A stretch of 64,000 bases of DNA from the NCBI RefSeq assembly GCF_000189635.1, contig NW_002476044.1:1-64000 (forward strand). Direction: 5' to 3'. Under the pieces are notes generated by a model that had not been told where the DNA came from, made no database searches, and saw nothing but the letters and a program-made list of their open reading frames with translations. Position 1 is the first letter of the stretch, and every line of letters starts with the position of its first letter. A program made the position numbers and the translations under genes. This DNA comes from Tetrahymena thermophila SB210. Lineage: Eukaryota; Ciliophora; Oligohymenophorea; Hymenostomatida; Tetrahymenidae. Shown here one piece after another: positions 26,292 to 39,200 of this stretch.

Positions 26292-29200
26292 ATGATCAAG
26301 AATTTATCTAAAGGTAACTCAGGCATCCAACAGATTTTGAAGTCTCATTCAAGCTTATAAGTAAAAAAATATTTTTCTACTTCTTGGAAGTGGGAACATC
26401 TTAATTTATGGGAGAAGCCATTGAGTCTAAAAGAAAGAGCTCAAGAATCAAGTAGTTTAAAACAAGAATTAGAACAAAAATAGGTTTAGGCAAATAACTC
26501 ATAAGAGGAGCTTTAATTAAGTGAACCATTGAGAACATCTCATTAGATCACTTTAAAGCAATAAATACCCATTAATAGCATCAAGGAGTACTTCAATTCT
26601 TTAGTTGTAAAAGAAAAAGGCACAACAAGCTTTGACGATTACTTAAAGCACAGAGCTTAATTAAAGTTATTGAACTAAGCAAATAATTAGCCACAACAAT
26701 AGCATCAGGTATAACAGCCTTTACAGTAACAAACAATAACAAAATCAAGCTTCTCTACCCAAACAGCTTAAGCTTATGAAGAGCTTAAGTTATTAGCAAA
26801 AAAGAGGGGAATGACAGTAAGTCAATTTGTAGCTTTATCAAACCAAATGATAAGAACTTTGAATTGTAAGTCGACTTTTGAAGAAAGAAAATCTAACTAT
26901 TCAGATGATTTAAAGAAGGAGTTTGAGGAGTACACAACAGAATAAATAGCCTAGATTCTCTCTTGCCATATAGAAATAGGTGGTATGTCTGATGGTGCTC
27001 TCTCCTCCTAAGTGCATAGACATTTGACTCATGCTGCCAATAAAACTGGAGTCTTATCAAATGCAGGTGAAGGAGGTGTAGAAGAAGATAGACACTAAAC
27101 AATCGAAAATCCACTTATTATTTAGTGCGCATCTGGCCGTTTTGGATTCGTAAGAATTGTTTAGAAATTTATTGAAAAAATCTAAGATATTTTACATAAT
27201 TTTTAAATATAAATGCTTCTATATTTAGAAAAAAAATTAATTAATTTCTTCAAAAAAGTAAGTAAAGATAAATAGATAGATTGATTAATATGTAAAAATA
27301 TACAGCTAACAAAATTTTGTGAAAAAAATTGATAATAAAATATCAAAGATTTAAACAATTTGCAAATAAATTTGAATAAAAGTAGAACTTACTTAATAAT
27401 TTCAATTAAGTTAATTAGAAATATTTTAAATTAATTAATTATTTTTTTTTGTAAAGAAAGAAAAGAAAAATAAATAAAATATTTACAAACCAGCAAAAAT
27501 ACAATTCTAAATTTTTATTAACATTTTAATTTGAATTAAATAAATGCCAAACTTTTTTTTTGCAAAATTATTTTTTTGTAAAAATTTCAGCTTGATTTTC
27601 AAATTATTATATTTATTTTGGTTTAAAAAAAAAATAAATAATTTTATTGAAATGACAATTTTGGATAATAAAATTAATTTAAGAATATAAATTTAAGCTA
27701 TTCCAAATATATTTTAAATTAATTTATTTTTAAAATATTTAAAAGGATTTAACCTCAATTATTGAAGCTGATGAAGTATAAATTAAATTAGCATAAGGAG
27801 CTAAACCTGGTGAAGGAGGCCATTTACCTGGTTCGAAGGTATCTTTAAGAATTGCTGCTATCAGAAGAGCAAGAAAAGGAACTACTTTAATCTCACCTTA
27901 ACCTTAGCATGATTTATATTCTATCGAAGATTTATATTTACTAATTCATGCTTTAAAGAGTGTAAAACCAGGAATTTAAGTTAATGTAAAGTTAGCATCA
28001 GATCCTGATGTTGCTATAACAGCTCTGGGAGCAGTCAAAGCTGGAGCTGATAGAATTACCATAGCAGGACATAGCGGTGGTACTGGTGCAGCTAAAATAA
28101 GCTCGATCTTTAACACAGGTATGCCATGGGAGTGGGGGGTTGCTCTTACTCATTAGATGCTTGATGCTTACGATTTGAGAAATAAAATACAACTTGTTGC
28201 AAGTGGTGGTATTGTAAACGGCTGTGATGTTGTAGAAGCTATTCTACTTGGTGCAGATAAAGTTGAAATTGGTACTTCAGCTTTAGTAAGTTTGGGATGC
28301 ATTATGCTTAGAAAATGCCATTCTCCTAGATCAATTTCTATAGATTCTCTTATTTAACCATTAAAAAAGAGCGCTGAAAGCAAAAATATAGATGTCAACT
28401 TGTTAGCAAGAATGGTTTATGTAATATTTTTTAATCAAATTAGCTTTCTCCTTTATTTTCTGATATTAAAATAACTATTAAATTCAGTAAAATTTAAATG
28501 ATTTAATTGATTAAATTTTAAAATAAGGATTCTTTGTGTGAGGCTGGATATGTTGAAGTGTCAACAGGCGCAGTTACTTTAGATTATTAAGAAATGGAAG
28601 AACGTCATGGAAATTTGAATGAGTTAGGTTTAGAAGAATCATTAGTCGAAATATCAAGAAAAGTATTAGAAAATGCAAGTGGTGGATGTACAGTTGGATT
28701 GAACACACAAGATCCTTTATACATCAAAAAATATGAAGGTACTCCAGAAAAAGCTTAAGATTTCTTGTTTATGATGGGACTTGGAGCTCTTAGATATATG
28801 AATGAAAAATGTAATTAAAAAGGTAGTTTGTATAAGCTGAGAGGCAGAGCTAAAGAATTTCTATAAAGCAACAGATTCTTCTCTGATATGGATATGTTAC
28901 TGGGTATAACTCTTTATTCAAATTTATTTGTTATTTTTACTTATAACAATATCTATAACAGGTAAAATACAGCTTAAAGCTCAAAAAGGATATATTGATA
29001 CTTTGCTTTAAATTCCATCAGAAAAAGACATCAAAGTAATTGAGAGAATTCAAAGTCATATCCAAGAGCACAAAAATTCTTCTGAAATACCACCACTTCT
29101 TATAAATGATATATCTCTCACACAATCTGATGTTTCATTTGGAGCTGCTATTAGTGGTTATTGCTAATATCATAACGTTAATTTCCCTATTAAAATACAT

Positions 29201-32200
29201 CTCCACTCAAGTCATTAAGTTGGACCATAGAATTTTGGCTGCTTCTTGAAAAATAATATAACACTTGTTATTGAAGGTAGTTGCAATGATCATGTAGGAA
29301 AAGCTAACTCAGGAGGAAAAATTGTTGTTAAGAAGAAACAAAATAACTTAAAAGTAATTGTAGGTAATTCTATTGGATTCGGTGCTACTTGTGGTGAAAT
29401 GTATATAGATGGATGTTCTGGAACTAGATCTTTTGTTAGAAATTCAGGAATGGAAGCTGTTGTAACTGGCAACGTAAATGATCATTTCTGTGAATTTATG
29501 ACAAGAGGTAACGTTGTTGTTTTAGGAAAAGTTGGTAGAAACTGTGGAGCAGGTAAAAATTTCATTTAATAATTGAAATTATTTTTTTTTTAGGTTTTAA
29601 ATGAAATATTCAAAAATTAATTTTAATTTTAATTTAAAAATGAAGGAATGACTGGAGGCTACTTATTTTTGAACTATGATATTGAGTAAAATAGAAAAAA
29701 TGTAACAGGTAAGAGATTCTTAAGCTTAGAAGAGCATAGTGATGCTCGTGACATATTTAAGAGGTTAGTTGAGAATTGCTACAAAGAAACTTAATCTAAA
29801 GAAGCTAAGCATGTTTTGGATAATTGGTAGGAGTCTGTCAAAAAATTCAAGTTCCACAATCCATACAATTTGAACTTTTTATTGGAGTCAGACTACCTAA
29901 ATAAAAGTAAAAAGGAAAATACATATGAGTTATTTGCCAGCGATTCTGGAGTTGGAGAATCACTAGCTAAATTGTTTAATAGTAAAAAAAGATAAACTCC
30001 CTTTTCGTTTAGATTTAATGGTGTAGCAGGAAACGACTTTGCTTCGTTTTGCCCTCCTTAATGTAATATGATTTTCGAAGGATCCAGACTTGGATAATTT
30101 GTTGGATATGCTAGTAAAGGAAATGTTGTATTGAACTAAAAATCAGCTGGTAAACTTAGTGGCGCATTTACTGGAAGATATCCTTTCATGAGATCAAGTG
30201 CAAACATTTTTGTTAAATCTGAAAATGAGCTGGGACACCATGCTCTTTTTCAATTTAATGGTACTGCAATAATTACAAATACTGGCGTTAACTGTTGCCA
30301 TGAGCTCAGAGAAAATGCTAAAGTAATTGTGTTGGGAGAGATTGGACATGGGTTTGCTAAAAATGCTCATCTTTAAAGCACGATTATTGTTAATGTAAAT
30401 AAAGCTGCTAATGTCAACGAAGATAGCTTGAAATAGTTAACATTTTAATAATCAAAGTGGATCCTTGAGTATTTTAGATAATTTTCTAAGCTAATTCCTC
30501 ATAATTCTCCTTAAGGTACTACCTCTAAAAAGTCGTAATAACATAATAGTCAGGAAAAAGAAATAATTTTCTAAAATGGAGATCTAGTTATTTATAATGA
30601 CACAAACAACTAGTTTACAGAATTAGAAAATATCAAAATGATTGAGAAGCATTTTAGAATGTTTAATCACGAAAAAGACTTTTACAGCTATAAAAATATC
30701 AAAGAGAGAGAGAAAATCATCAAATTAGCTAAAAATCTTTTAAAAATATAGCAATCTGCTGGATGGAATTCTGAAATTTAAACTTGCATAGAATCTATAG
30801 CAAAGAGTGGTCTTGATGAAATGACTTATTCGATGGGTGATTAACTTAACTTTTAAGATAGGTTTATGAACTCAGGTTCTAGTACTAATTTTTATGGCTT
30901 ATTTAGATAGCCATTTGCTTAAGAAACTCGTCCACCTGTAGATGCTGACTCTGAAAGCCAGTTTATCAACACTGACATATATATAAAAGCTTATTCCCCA
31001 AATGAATATAAAGAAACATACTACAAATTTGATCACCCAATAATTAGTTCCAGCTAATTAGAATAATTACTTCATTAAGTAAATCCTATTGAAGTAGATT
31101 TAAGGTATAAAATTATTATTATTTTTATTAATTCCATCAATTAAAAATTCATTTACCTAATAGATGTGATGTCTTCGAAATACAAGTGGCTGAGACCACA
31201 GTTGAAGAGAAAATTGATATGATTTTGAAGCAAATTAGAAACGAAATAGTTGTTGGTAATAAGAGAGTGATTTTATTTACCCACAGATTAGGATCAGAAT
31301 CAGAATCAAGAACTAGCGATCATATAGAAACATAAAGAGATGACTCTTTTAACGATCAGATGCACTTGGATTCTTGGGTTATTATTGGTTTAATAAGACA
31401 AAGACTAAAAAAAGAGGGATTAGTTGATTTCGATGTTATTTTGGAGACAGATGAACCCATTGATCCTCATTCTTTAGATGTACTTTTAAATGTCTGTGGT
31501 GTTAAATTAGTCTATCCAAGAGCTGTTGAAAAACACTTCTCTGTTCTAGCAAACAGATATAAAGATTTAAGAGGAGCAACTTATACCAGCCAAGAATTAT
31601 GGAGAAATTATGCTATTGGAATGCAAAAAGCTCTGAAGAGAATTATAGCAAAAGATGGTGATGTTGATTTAAGCACTAGAGTTTACGCATAAACTTACAC
31701 TTGTTTATTCCTCCAAAAGAAGTTGGCAAATTAAATTGGTGTTGAATCTTTCTTTAGTGCTGAAGCCCTAAATCTAGGTTTTATTGCATCTGTTTTCTAA
31801 AATCGCTTTATGGGAACAATTAATGATGGTATATTAAACAGCTCAAATCTGTAATCAAATACAAAAGTAAAATTCATTAGTTATACTAAATAAGAAATAA
31901 CTTATTTTTTTAAATTATAATAAAAGATTGAACAGGATTTAAACAAGGGGAATATGCTCAAATCTAGTAAAAAGTTTTAACATTTGTGGGATAATAAGAG
32001 AGTTGATGCTCTTTAGACTATGATTGCAAAACCCTCTTTAGATTCTTTCTTTGCTTACTTCGAAAAATTAACAAGAGTGAACATTAGATAAAACTTTAAA
32101 GATAGACCTCATACTGTATCTGTTGCTGTTATTGGAGCTGGTCCAGCTGGTTTAGAGACGGCTATATAAATATCAAATAATTATCCAGAAGTTGATGAGA

Positions 32201-35200
32201 TAGTACTTTTTGACTCTTACTTTGCACCTGGTGGAAAAATTATTGATGCAGTTGCTCCTGATCACCCAATCACAAAAAAATAATTAAAGAATTTCTCTAT
32301 TTTCGAACATGAAAAAATTAAATTTGTAGGAAATTCCTATATCGATTAACGTCGTATGAGATACATTTATGAACAATTCAGTGCAGTATTTTTAACTCAT
32401 GGTGCAACTCCCCGTAAACTTGCTGAAAATATTTCAGGAAAAGAATACGTCATTTCTGCAGACGATGTTGTTAAATGGTATAACTCTAAGACAGATATGA
32501 ATGATAATAATACTGAAGGTATTCCATTCTACAGAACTGAAAAGGCTCATCCACCTTGCCCTTTTAGCATCCCAGAAACAGAATCGATATCTATAATTGG
32601 CGTTGGTAATGTATCACTTGACATAGCAAGAATTTTATTAAGAAACCCTGACGATGCTATATTAAAAGACAACATCACCACTTATGTATACAACGAACTC
32701 AAGCGCTCCAGAGTAAGAAATGTCACTTGTATTGGCAGAAGAGAACCGTATGAAGCTAAGTTTGGAATGCCAGAGCTGCTTGAATTAAAAGACTTAGCTG
32801 ATAATGAAAAATAATTTTAATTAGCTGCTTAATTTGATTTATTAACAGCTTCTGCAAATGTTGAAAAAATCAAGCAAAAACTTATTAAAAAGCAATAGTC
32901 TCTTGCATAATTATAATCGTAACCAAAACAAAAGGAGCAATAAGATCAAGCTGATTAACTTAAAGAAGAAGTAGAAGAACTTGAAAATAGAATTTAACTC
33001 TTTGAATTTTTCAAGCAATATCATAAAACTCCAGAATAAATAAATGAAATGAAACAAAATTCAACTATTAAGTTTATTAACTTTATCTTCAATGAAGATA
33101 TTGATCCTGTTAAAGGATTTGAAAAATAAAGTGGAACCAACAGAGTCATGGGACATTTCATATCAGGCAATACAATTGAAGCAGAAGCTTTTATTGCATC
33201 TTTGGGCTATTAGCCTCATATGCCTGTTTCAAATATTCTTTAAATAACACCATCTGGTTAAACTGGATTTTCCACTCAAAAATAAGCATAATAATCTCAA
33301 GCTGGTACGATTGCCTAAACACCAACTTATATAGTTCCAAACCTTCTTGTAGCAGGCTAAGCTAAAACTGGTATCGGCACTATAGGTAATTTTAAAAATA
33401 TACAAAAAAATATTTTAAAAAAACTAAAACTATTTAAACAAGTTAAATATACTTATTTTTTATTTAAATAATAGGACACACTAAGTCAGATGTGAAAACA
33501 CTATTGAAAAACTTTAATGCAGAAAACTTACAAAAAAAGCCTTCAGTTGAGGGATTCCTCGAAGATTACTACTATAAATAGGGAGCAGTGTCTAAGGATA
33601 TAGTATTGCAAATCATGCAATCCTTAAGATCTCACTATACTTAAAAGTACATCACTCCAAGTGTGATTAAAAAGCATATTGAGAATTATAGAAAGCTTTT
33701 GTTCATGTAACAATAGGCTGATAAAGGAGCAACTATTACCAAATAATCTGATATATAAAACAAAAATGTCCAGCAATCTGACACATCTAAGTAGCCTAGA
33801 AAATTAAAAATCTTATAAGATCTTAGTAAATTATTAGAAATATATAAAATATTTTTTTTAATTTCTTTTTAAACATAAAGATGACAGTAATCCTAAAGAA
33901 ATTGAGCTTCCTATTTCAGATAAAAGTTTGAGAGATTGCCTTAATATAATGTAAGGTGATTGCGAATCAGGTAATTTTAATCTAATTTTAACAAAATAAA
34001 TTTCTAAAAAATTATTAAATTTTTATTTAAAGGTAGTTGCGGAGGATGTTTTGTATTCACTCAAGATCCTGTTGAGTAATACGAATAGGCAGAGCAAAAA
34101 ATAGCAATTTCAAAGGGTGGTTTAAGTGCTGAATCTATTCCAAAAGAGTGTAAAGCTATCCTCAGTTGTTAGCACACTGCCAAAGATTTAATGAGTGATA
34201 GAATCACTAAGTTGATATTATCAGGATCGAATCGCTCAGCTTGCGGTATTGGTGTTCACAAGACTAAATAATCTTCTATTGAATTTGTTTAGAGTGCCGT
34301 TCGTCACTTGAAAGACGATTTAGCTAGAGGAGCAGGAGTTAGTGGCTACGGTGATGGAGCTGGACTTCTTTTGAAAATAGACTGGGACTTTTTTGAGAGT
34401 TATGGTGGTTTCTCCTAATCAATTTTGGAGAACTTTGACGAAATTAAAAAATCTTTAGCGATTTGCTAAGTATTTATTAGAGATAATAATGATATAAAAT
34501 TAATAGAAGATAAACTAACTCGCTAGGGTTTGGCTGTAATTCATAAACGTGAAGTCATTATAAACTAAAAGAAATTCATTTTAGGAGAAGCAAGATAGCA
34601 TCCTCTTTCTTATTAATTCTTTGTAGTGCCTCAATAACCAAATACACTTGATAAAATTATATAAAAGATTTAACAAAATCCTCGTTCAGTTGTAACAGAA
34701 ACAGATGCACTGGCCTCAATCTCAACTAAATACGTGTGCTATAAGTTGGCTTCATTTGCTTCAGAAATCGAAGCATATGAAGATTTGAACCCTAAATACG
34801 GCTACAAAGCAGATACAATTCTAACTCATACCCGTTTTGCAACAACTACTTTATAACCTAAACTGACAGGAAATGTTGCAACAGCTGCAATCAAGGCTCA
34901 CCCTTTCTAAAATTTAATCCACAATGGTGAAATAGTAACAAAGAGATCAATCATTTCTTATCTTGAAAAGAACTCAGAATTGTTTAAGGAAAAGGGTATA
35001 TTAATTGATAGAGAAGAGCTCATAAAATGCAGTGATTCATATGTTCTTTAAAGATACATTCAATGCTTAAAATCGCTTTATCCTGAACTGTCTCTTGAAG
35101 ATATTATACATATGATCACACGCTCAACAAGAGGAGATTCTTAACTCTCTGAATATGCAAGGGCTAAAGGCATGCCTTAAGTGTGTGGTCCTTGCAATCT

Positions 35201-35456
35201 TTCAATGTATGATGAATACAATGATACACTTGTCTTTTTCAGAGACAACAGTGGATTTAGGCCAGCTATCTTGGTAACACAAGAAGATTAAATTCATATA
35301 GTTTCATAGCAATAATGCTAATCTCTAAATGACAAGGTCAGTCTTCTTGAAGAAGGCTAAATCTATGTAATAAATAATTAAAATGTATTTAGAGAATATA
35401 CACCCAATGACACTAAAGTACCTAAAAATTTCCAAATTAAGACATTACCATCTTGA
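26292..35456 (+). CDS. glutamate synthase with rearranged domains and fused adrenodoxin-reductase-like domain, nine exons
   Basis: Exons: 26292-27149, 27746-28420, 28528-28903, 28962-29552, 29646-31104, 31164-33385, 33475-33825, 33881-33970 and 34033-35456. Phases agree and give 2681 residues. The N-terminus [16 protein letters not shown] looks like a mitochondrial presequence. Domains in order: FMN synthase domain (about 200-620; [40 protein letters not shown]); GXGXG (about 730-855; [32 protein letters not shown]); a second degenerate GXGXG (about 958-1090); central domain (about 1225-1540; [32 protein letters not shown]); an FAD/NADPH domain (about 1635-2090; [47 protein letters not shown]) that matches adrenodoxin reductase, not GltD; class II glutaminase (about 2278-2630; [38 protein letters not shown]). 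The classical order is glutaminase, central, FMN, GXGXG, GltD. Cys471 and Cys477 (C-x5-C) and Cys565 are the putative 3Fe-4S ligands, separated by an insertion. Confidence 0.85.
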
Positions 35457-36204
35457 ACTTATTTATAAAGCTATCAATTATATATAATTAATTTTCAAAT
35501 TTTATAATAATATTTCAATCAATTAGTGCTTGTTTGTAAACTAATAATATATTAAAAAATTTTACCATTTTAACTTACTTCAAAAAAAAAACCTACGAAT
35601 CAAAGAATTAATATTTTTTTAAGTTATATTGTTGTATCTTCACCATAAAGTAAATAAAAACAAACTGATATTAGCTTTTAAAAAAATTTTATTAACACCA
35701 TTCAATTTTTGTGTTTATTGTTTTTAGTCTTGTCTACCTAATATTATTTTTTATTTGTTTAGTTTCCTTAAAACAAAACATAGATAGATTATTTAATATT
35801 ATTTATTTATTAATAAATTATTTTGAAAGAATTTTAATTGATGATTTAATTCAAAAAATTAAAAAAAATTATTTAAAATATAATTTTTGCTATCAATAAA
35901 CATTAATTGCTTCAAAAATAAATATTCTAAATCACTTTAAATTATTCTCTAAGAAAACTCAGAGATATTTTAAAATAAATAAAATAAAATATATAGTAAA
36001 TCCTCATTAATTAAGGCTTTTTACTTACTAAAATTTTTGGAATAGTTTACTAACTTGAAAAAAGAAAAATATTTGTTTTATATTTAATTTTGATTACTTT
36101 TAAAATAATTAAAATTAAAAACTTACTTTTTTTATTTAATAAATAAAATACTTATCTCCAGTAATTAAAATAATCTTTTTTATATTTCTTATTATTTTAT
36201 TTTT
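35457..36204. other. intergenic between convergent genes, no gene seen
   Basis: Very AT-rich. No coding frame was found on either strand. Confidence 0.5.
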
Positions 36205-39200
36205 TCATTTTGCTTTGAAATAGTTAACACAGACTACTCTTTTTAGCTTACATAACTATCTTTTAACAGTTCTGGCCTTATTTTAGTTTACATCAATATT
36301 AATTTTAACAAGGGATTTGGCTTCTTCAATGTGTCTTCTGAAATTGCGATAGAAAAGTGGTTTTACTTATTACCTTTCATTGAAAAAACATATTTTAATA
36401 TTAAGCTCGATGAGAGAGTTTTTGTTATAATATGAAAATTTAAAGAAGTCTTTAGATATTGTTAAATTCTAGAAAACCGTATCACAATAATCAAAATAAA
36501 TAGTGAGTTTTTAAAGATTTAGTTAATTTTGATAAATTGCTGCTTGATACAACAATATATCTAAATGCCTGCAAGATTGTGTTGAAATATATTATTATTA
36601 TTTTTAGTTTATTTGAGTTTATTCTATTTACTAATTTTAATTTTGAAGTTATTTATCAGAATTATTTTCTGATTTTGATTCAACTTTCTCAAAATTTTAT
36701 TTTTGCTATTAAAGCTCACCCTGAATATTTTATATTTAGATATTATCTTAAATTGATATAATTTAAAATAAATTTGAGTTGAAAAGCTCTTCTTTAATGT
36801 TTGTTTCATATTCACAATAGACCCAACGATGTATAAAATCAATTCTGAACATTTATAATTAATTATTCTGAAAACATTCAAACCTATTTTTGCTTCTGCA
36901 TTTATAGCTATTTATTACAAGATCAATTTATCCGTTATATTACAAATAAACTTAGAAATTTCCAACACTAATATCAATAATATTTTAAAATTCTAAAACA
37001 AGTAGCTATTTATCATTTTCAAGCATACGAAATGCTGTGCAGCTAAAAAATTTATTTTCATTTAAAAAAACTGTTAGCTACTAAATTAGATTTTACTTAC
37101 TTAACTCAACAGTTTCATGCTATTAATTCTAAAACACCAAAAAAAAGTTATCACTGACTCTTTTTAAATCATTTGCTTCTTCTTTCTTATTTTTTAATAG
37201 CTACTAAACTCTTATATCACTTAAATAGAACTCTAAATTGGCATTTTCAATCAATTTAGAATCATAGTTTTTTAACTCATTTTGATCAACTTCTTATAGC
37301 AATTGATCAGAAATATAATCATAAGCCAGTTTCTACTTTTCAAAATACCAATCAAAATCAATGTGCTAAAAAGAAGAAATGAGTATACCAAATGGACGGA
37401 TATCAATTACCTTTATATTCCTGATTAATTAAAATATTTCTAATAAATCATAGAATTGCTATTTCATAGGCTCTATGCCTTTCTCCTAATTTCTAAAACT
37501 ATAATTTAGGTAAGACCAAAATTTTAATCTTATAAATTCTAACTCTTTCATGTTTTTGATTCCACTCAGATCAAACAAATTGCATTCGTCCATTGTAACT
37601 TCTAACTTTAATTTCTTTAGCTTATTGCAATTTTTTAAAAGGTTTTCTAAATGAACTCTACTATTTTGGTCTTACTAATCTTTATAGACACAATAGAATA
37701 TTGAAAATACATTTTAAAATTTATATCCTTTTAAGCTAAGTGATCTAAGGTTATTATTTTTTGACATGCTCTAAATTTTTTCAAGTCCTCGAGAATCTAT
37801 ATGAGATTCAAAATCGTATTTAATCTTTTCAATATTCAATTCAAAAACATGCGGATTGTTGCATTAATCATATTTACTCCTAAAGATGTCATAGCTGCTA
37901 TCACTACTACTATCAGAATAAAAATCATCTTCCTCAAATTAATTGATTTCTTCCTCTCCATAATTATCATTATAGACATAATAGCCAAATTATTTTTTTG
38001 TATCAATATATTTGTTAATTGATATCATCCATTTTTTATTTATCTTAACATGTTTGTCCTCTAATTAGTACTTGTAAATTTATTAAAAAACCCCGAATAA
38101 ATCCTCTAACTTTTAAATGTAAAAGAAAATCTGCTAACTTTCACTTTGCATTTAAAATTCTTGTTAAATAATTTAAGATACATGCAGATTATCAAAGTAT
38201 CTATATATCTCTCTTTTAAACTATTTTAAAGCTTTCATATCTATTACACTGCTATAAATAGAATGAATGAGTGAAAATATGATTAAATTAATTTCATCTT
38301 TGTCATTTTCAAAATCCTTTACAAAAGTTTTTTATTAATCTTTTTACCTCAAAAACAGAGGATTCTAAAAGTAAATATCAGGTAGCTTTTAGTTAAATTG
38401 AATAGGAATGAATACAATAATGCTAGAGGCGTTAATTTTACCATGGTAAATCTAATTTTTATAGAGCTTATTGATAAACCTAATGAGTTAAACTATAACT
38501 TATAAGATTCTAAGTTAGTCTATTTTAGCATCTGATGTACTATAAGTAATATACTCAAGTGTGTGATAATGAGTTAGCTTATCGTTTTTCTCTTCCTCTT
38601 TTTTAGAACTGCTTTAAAAATTGTTGAACTAATTTTGCACCTAAGTCTTTTATTTTTATCTTTATATTTAACTCTGATAAGGGAGAATCTTTTCTTCAAC
38701 AAGTAAGTAAACAAATTCATTTTCTAAAAGTATAATTTCTATATTTTCTATAGGCACTAGCATATTACTTAAAGCTCCATAGTATATGTGATATTCATTT
38801 AACTATTANNNNNNNNNNNNNNNNNNNNNNNNNNNNNNNNNNNNNNNNNNNNNNNNNNNNNNNNNNNNNNNNNNNNNNNNNNNNNNNNNNNNNNNNNNNN
38901 NNNNNNNNAATAAAAGCTCTATCCTTAAATTTTAGCAGCTAAAATGATAAATTCCTCATCATATTCTATGAGTTCAAAGTTGTCATATTTTGGGTGTTAG
39001 CAAATTATTTCAAATAACTATAAATCGTGGTGTTTAAGTAAAGAATCTTCATAAGATTTTATTGTTTCGATTAAATCTTCACTTTTGATTACTTCTAGCT
39101 TTTTAAGATTAATTAATAGTTTGGAAAGCTGATTACTGATATCTTCTATTTTGTGTTATTATTAGCTTACAGAAGACGAGCTGTAAGAATCATTAATATA

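Noticed and set aside
28298-28420. Loss of the third 3Fe-4S cysteine in the glutamate synthase
   Set aside because: The expected position is Ser, but the matching [12 protein letters not shown] segment was found 88 residues downstream after the insertion, so the ligand is displaced and not lost.
26292-35456. Scrambled micronuclear (germline) locus with segments in non-genic order
   Set aside because: Coding frames continue across the domain joints (within exons 5 and 6) and introns have normal GT..AG borders with matching phases. Scrambled germline segments would be separated by noncoding DNA with pointer repeats.
35711-38022. Several plus-strand hydrophobic ORFs of 60-75 residues
   Set aside because: They lie in AT-rich spacer or opposite the minus-strand pseudokinase-like gene and show no family signal.
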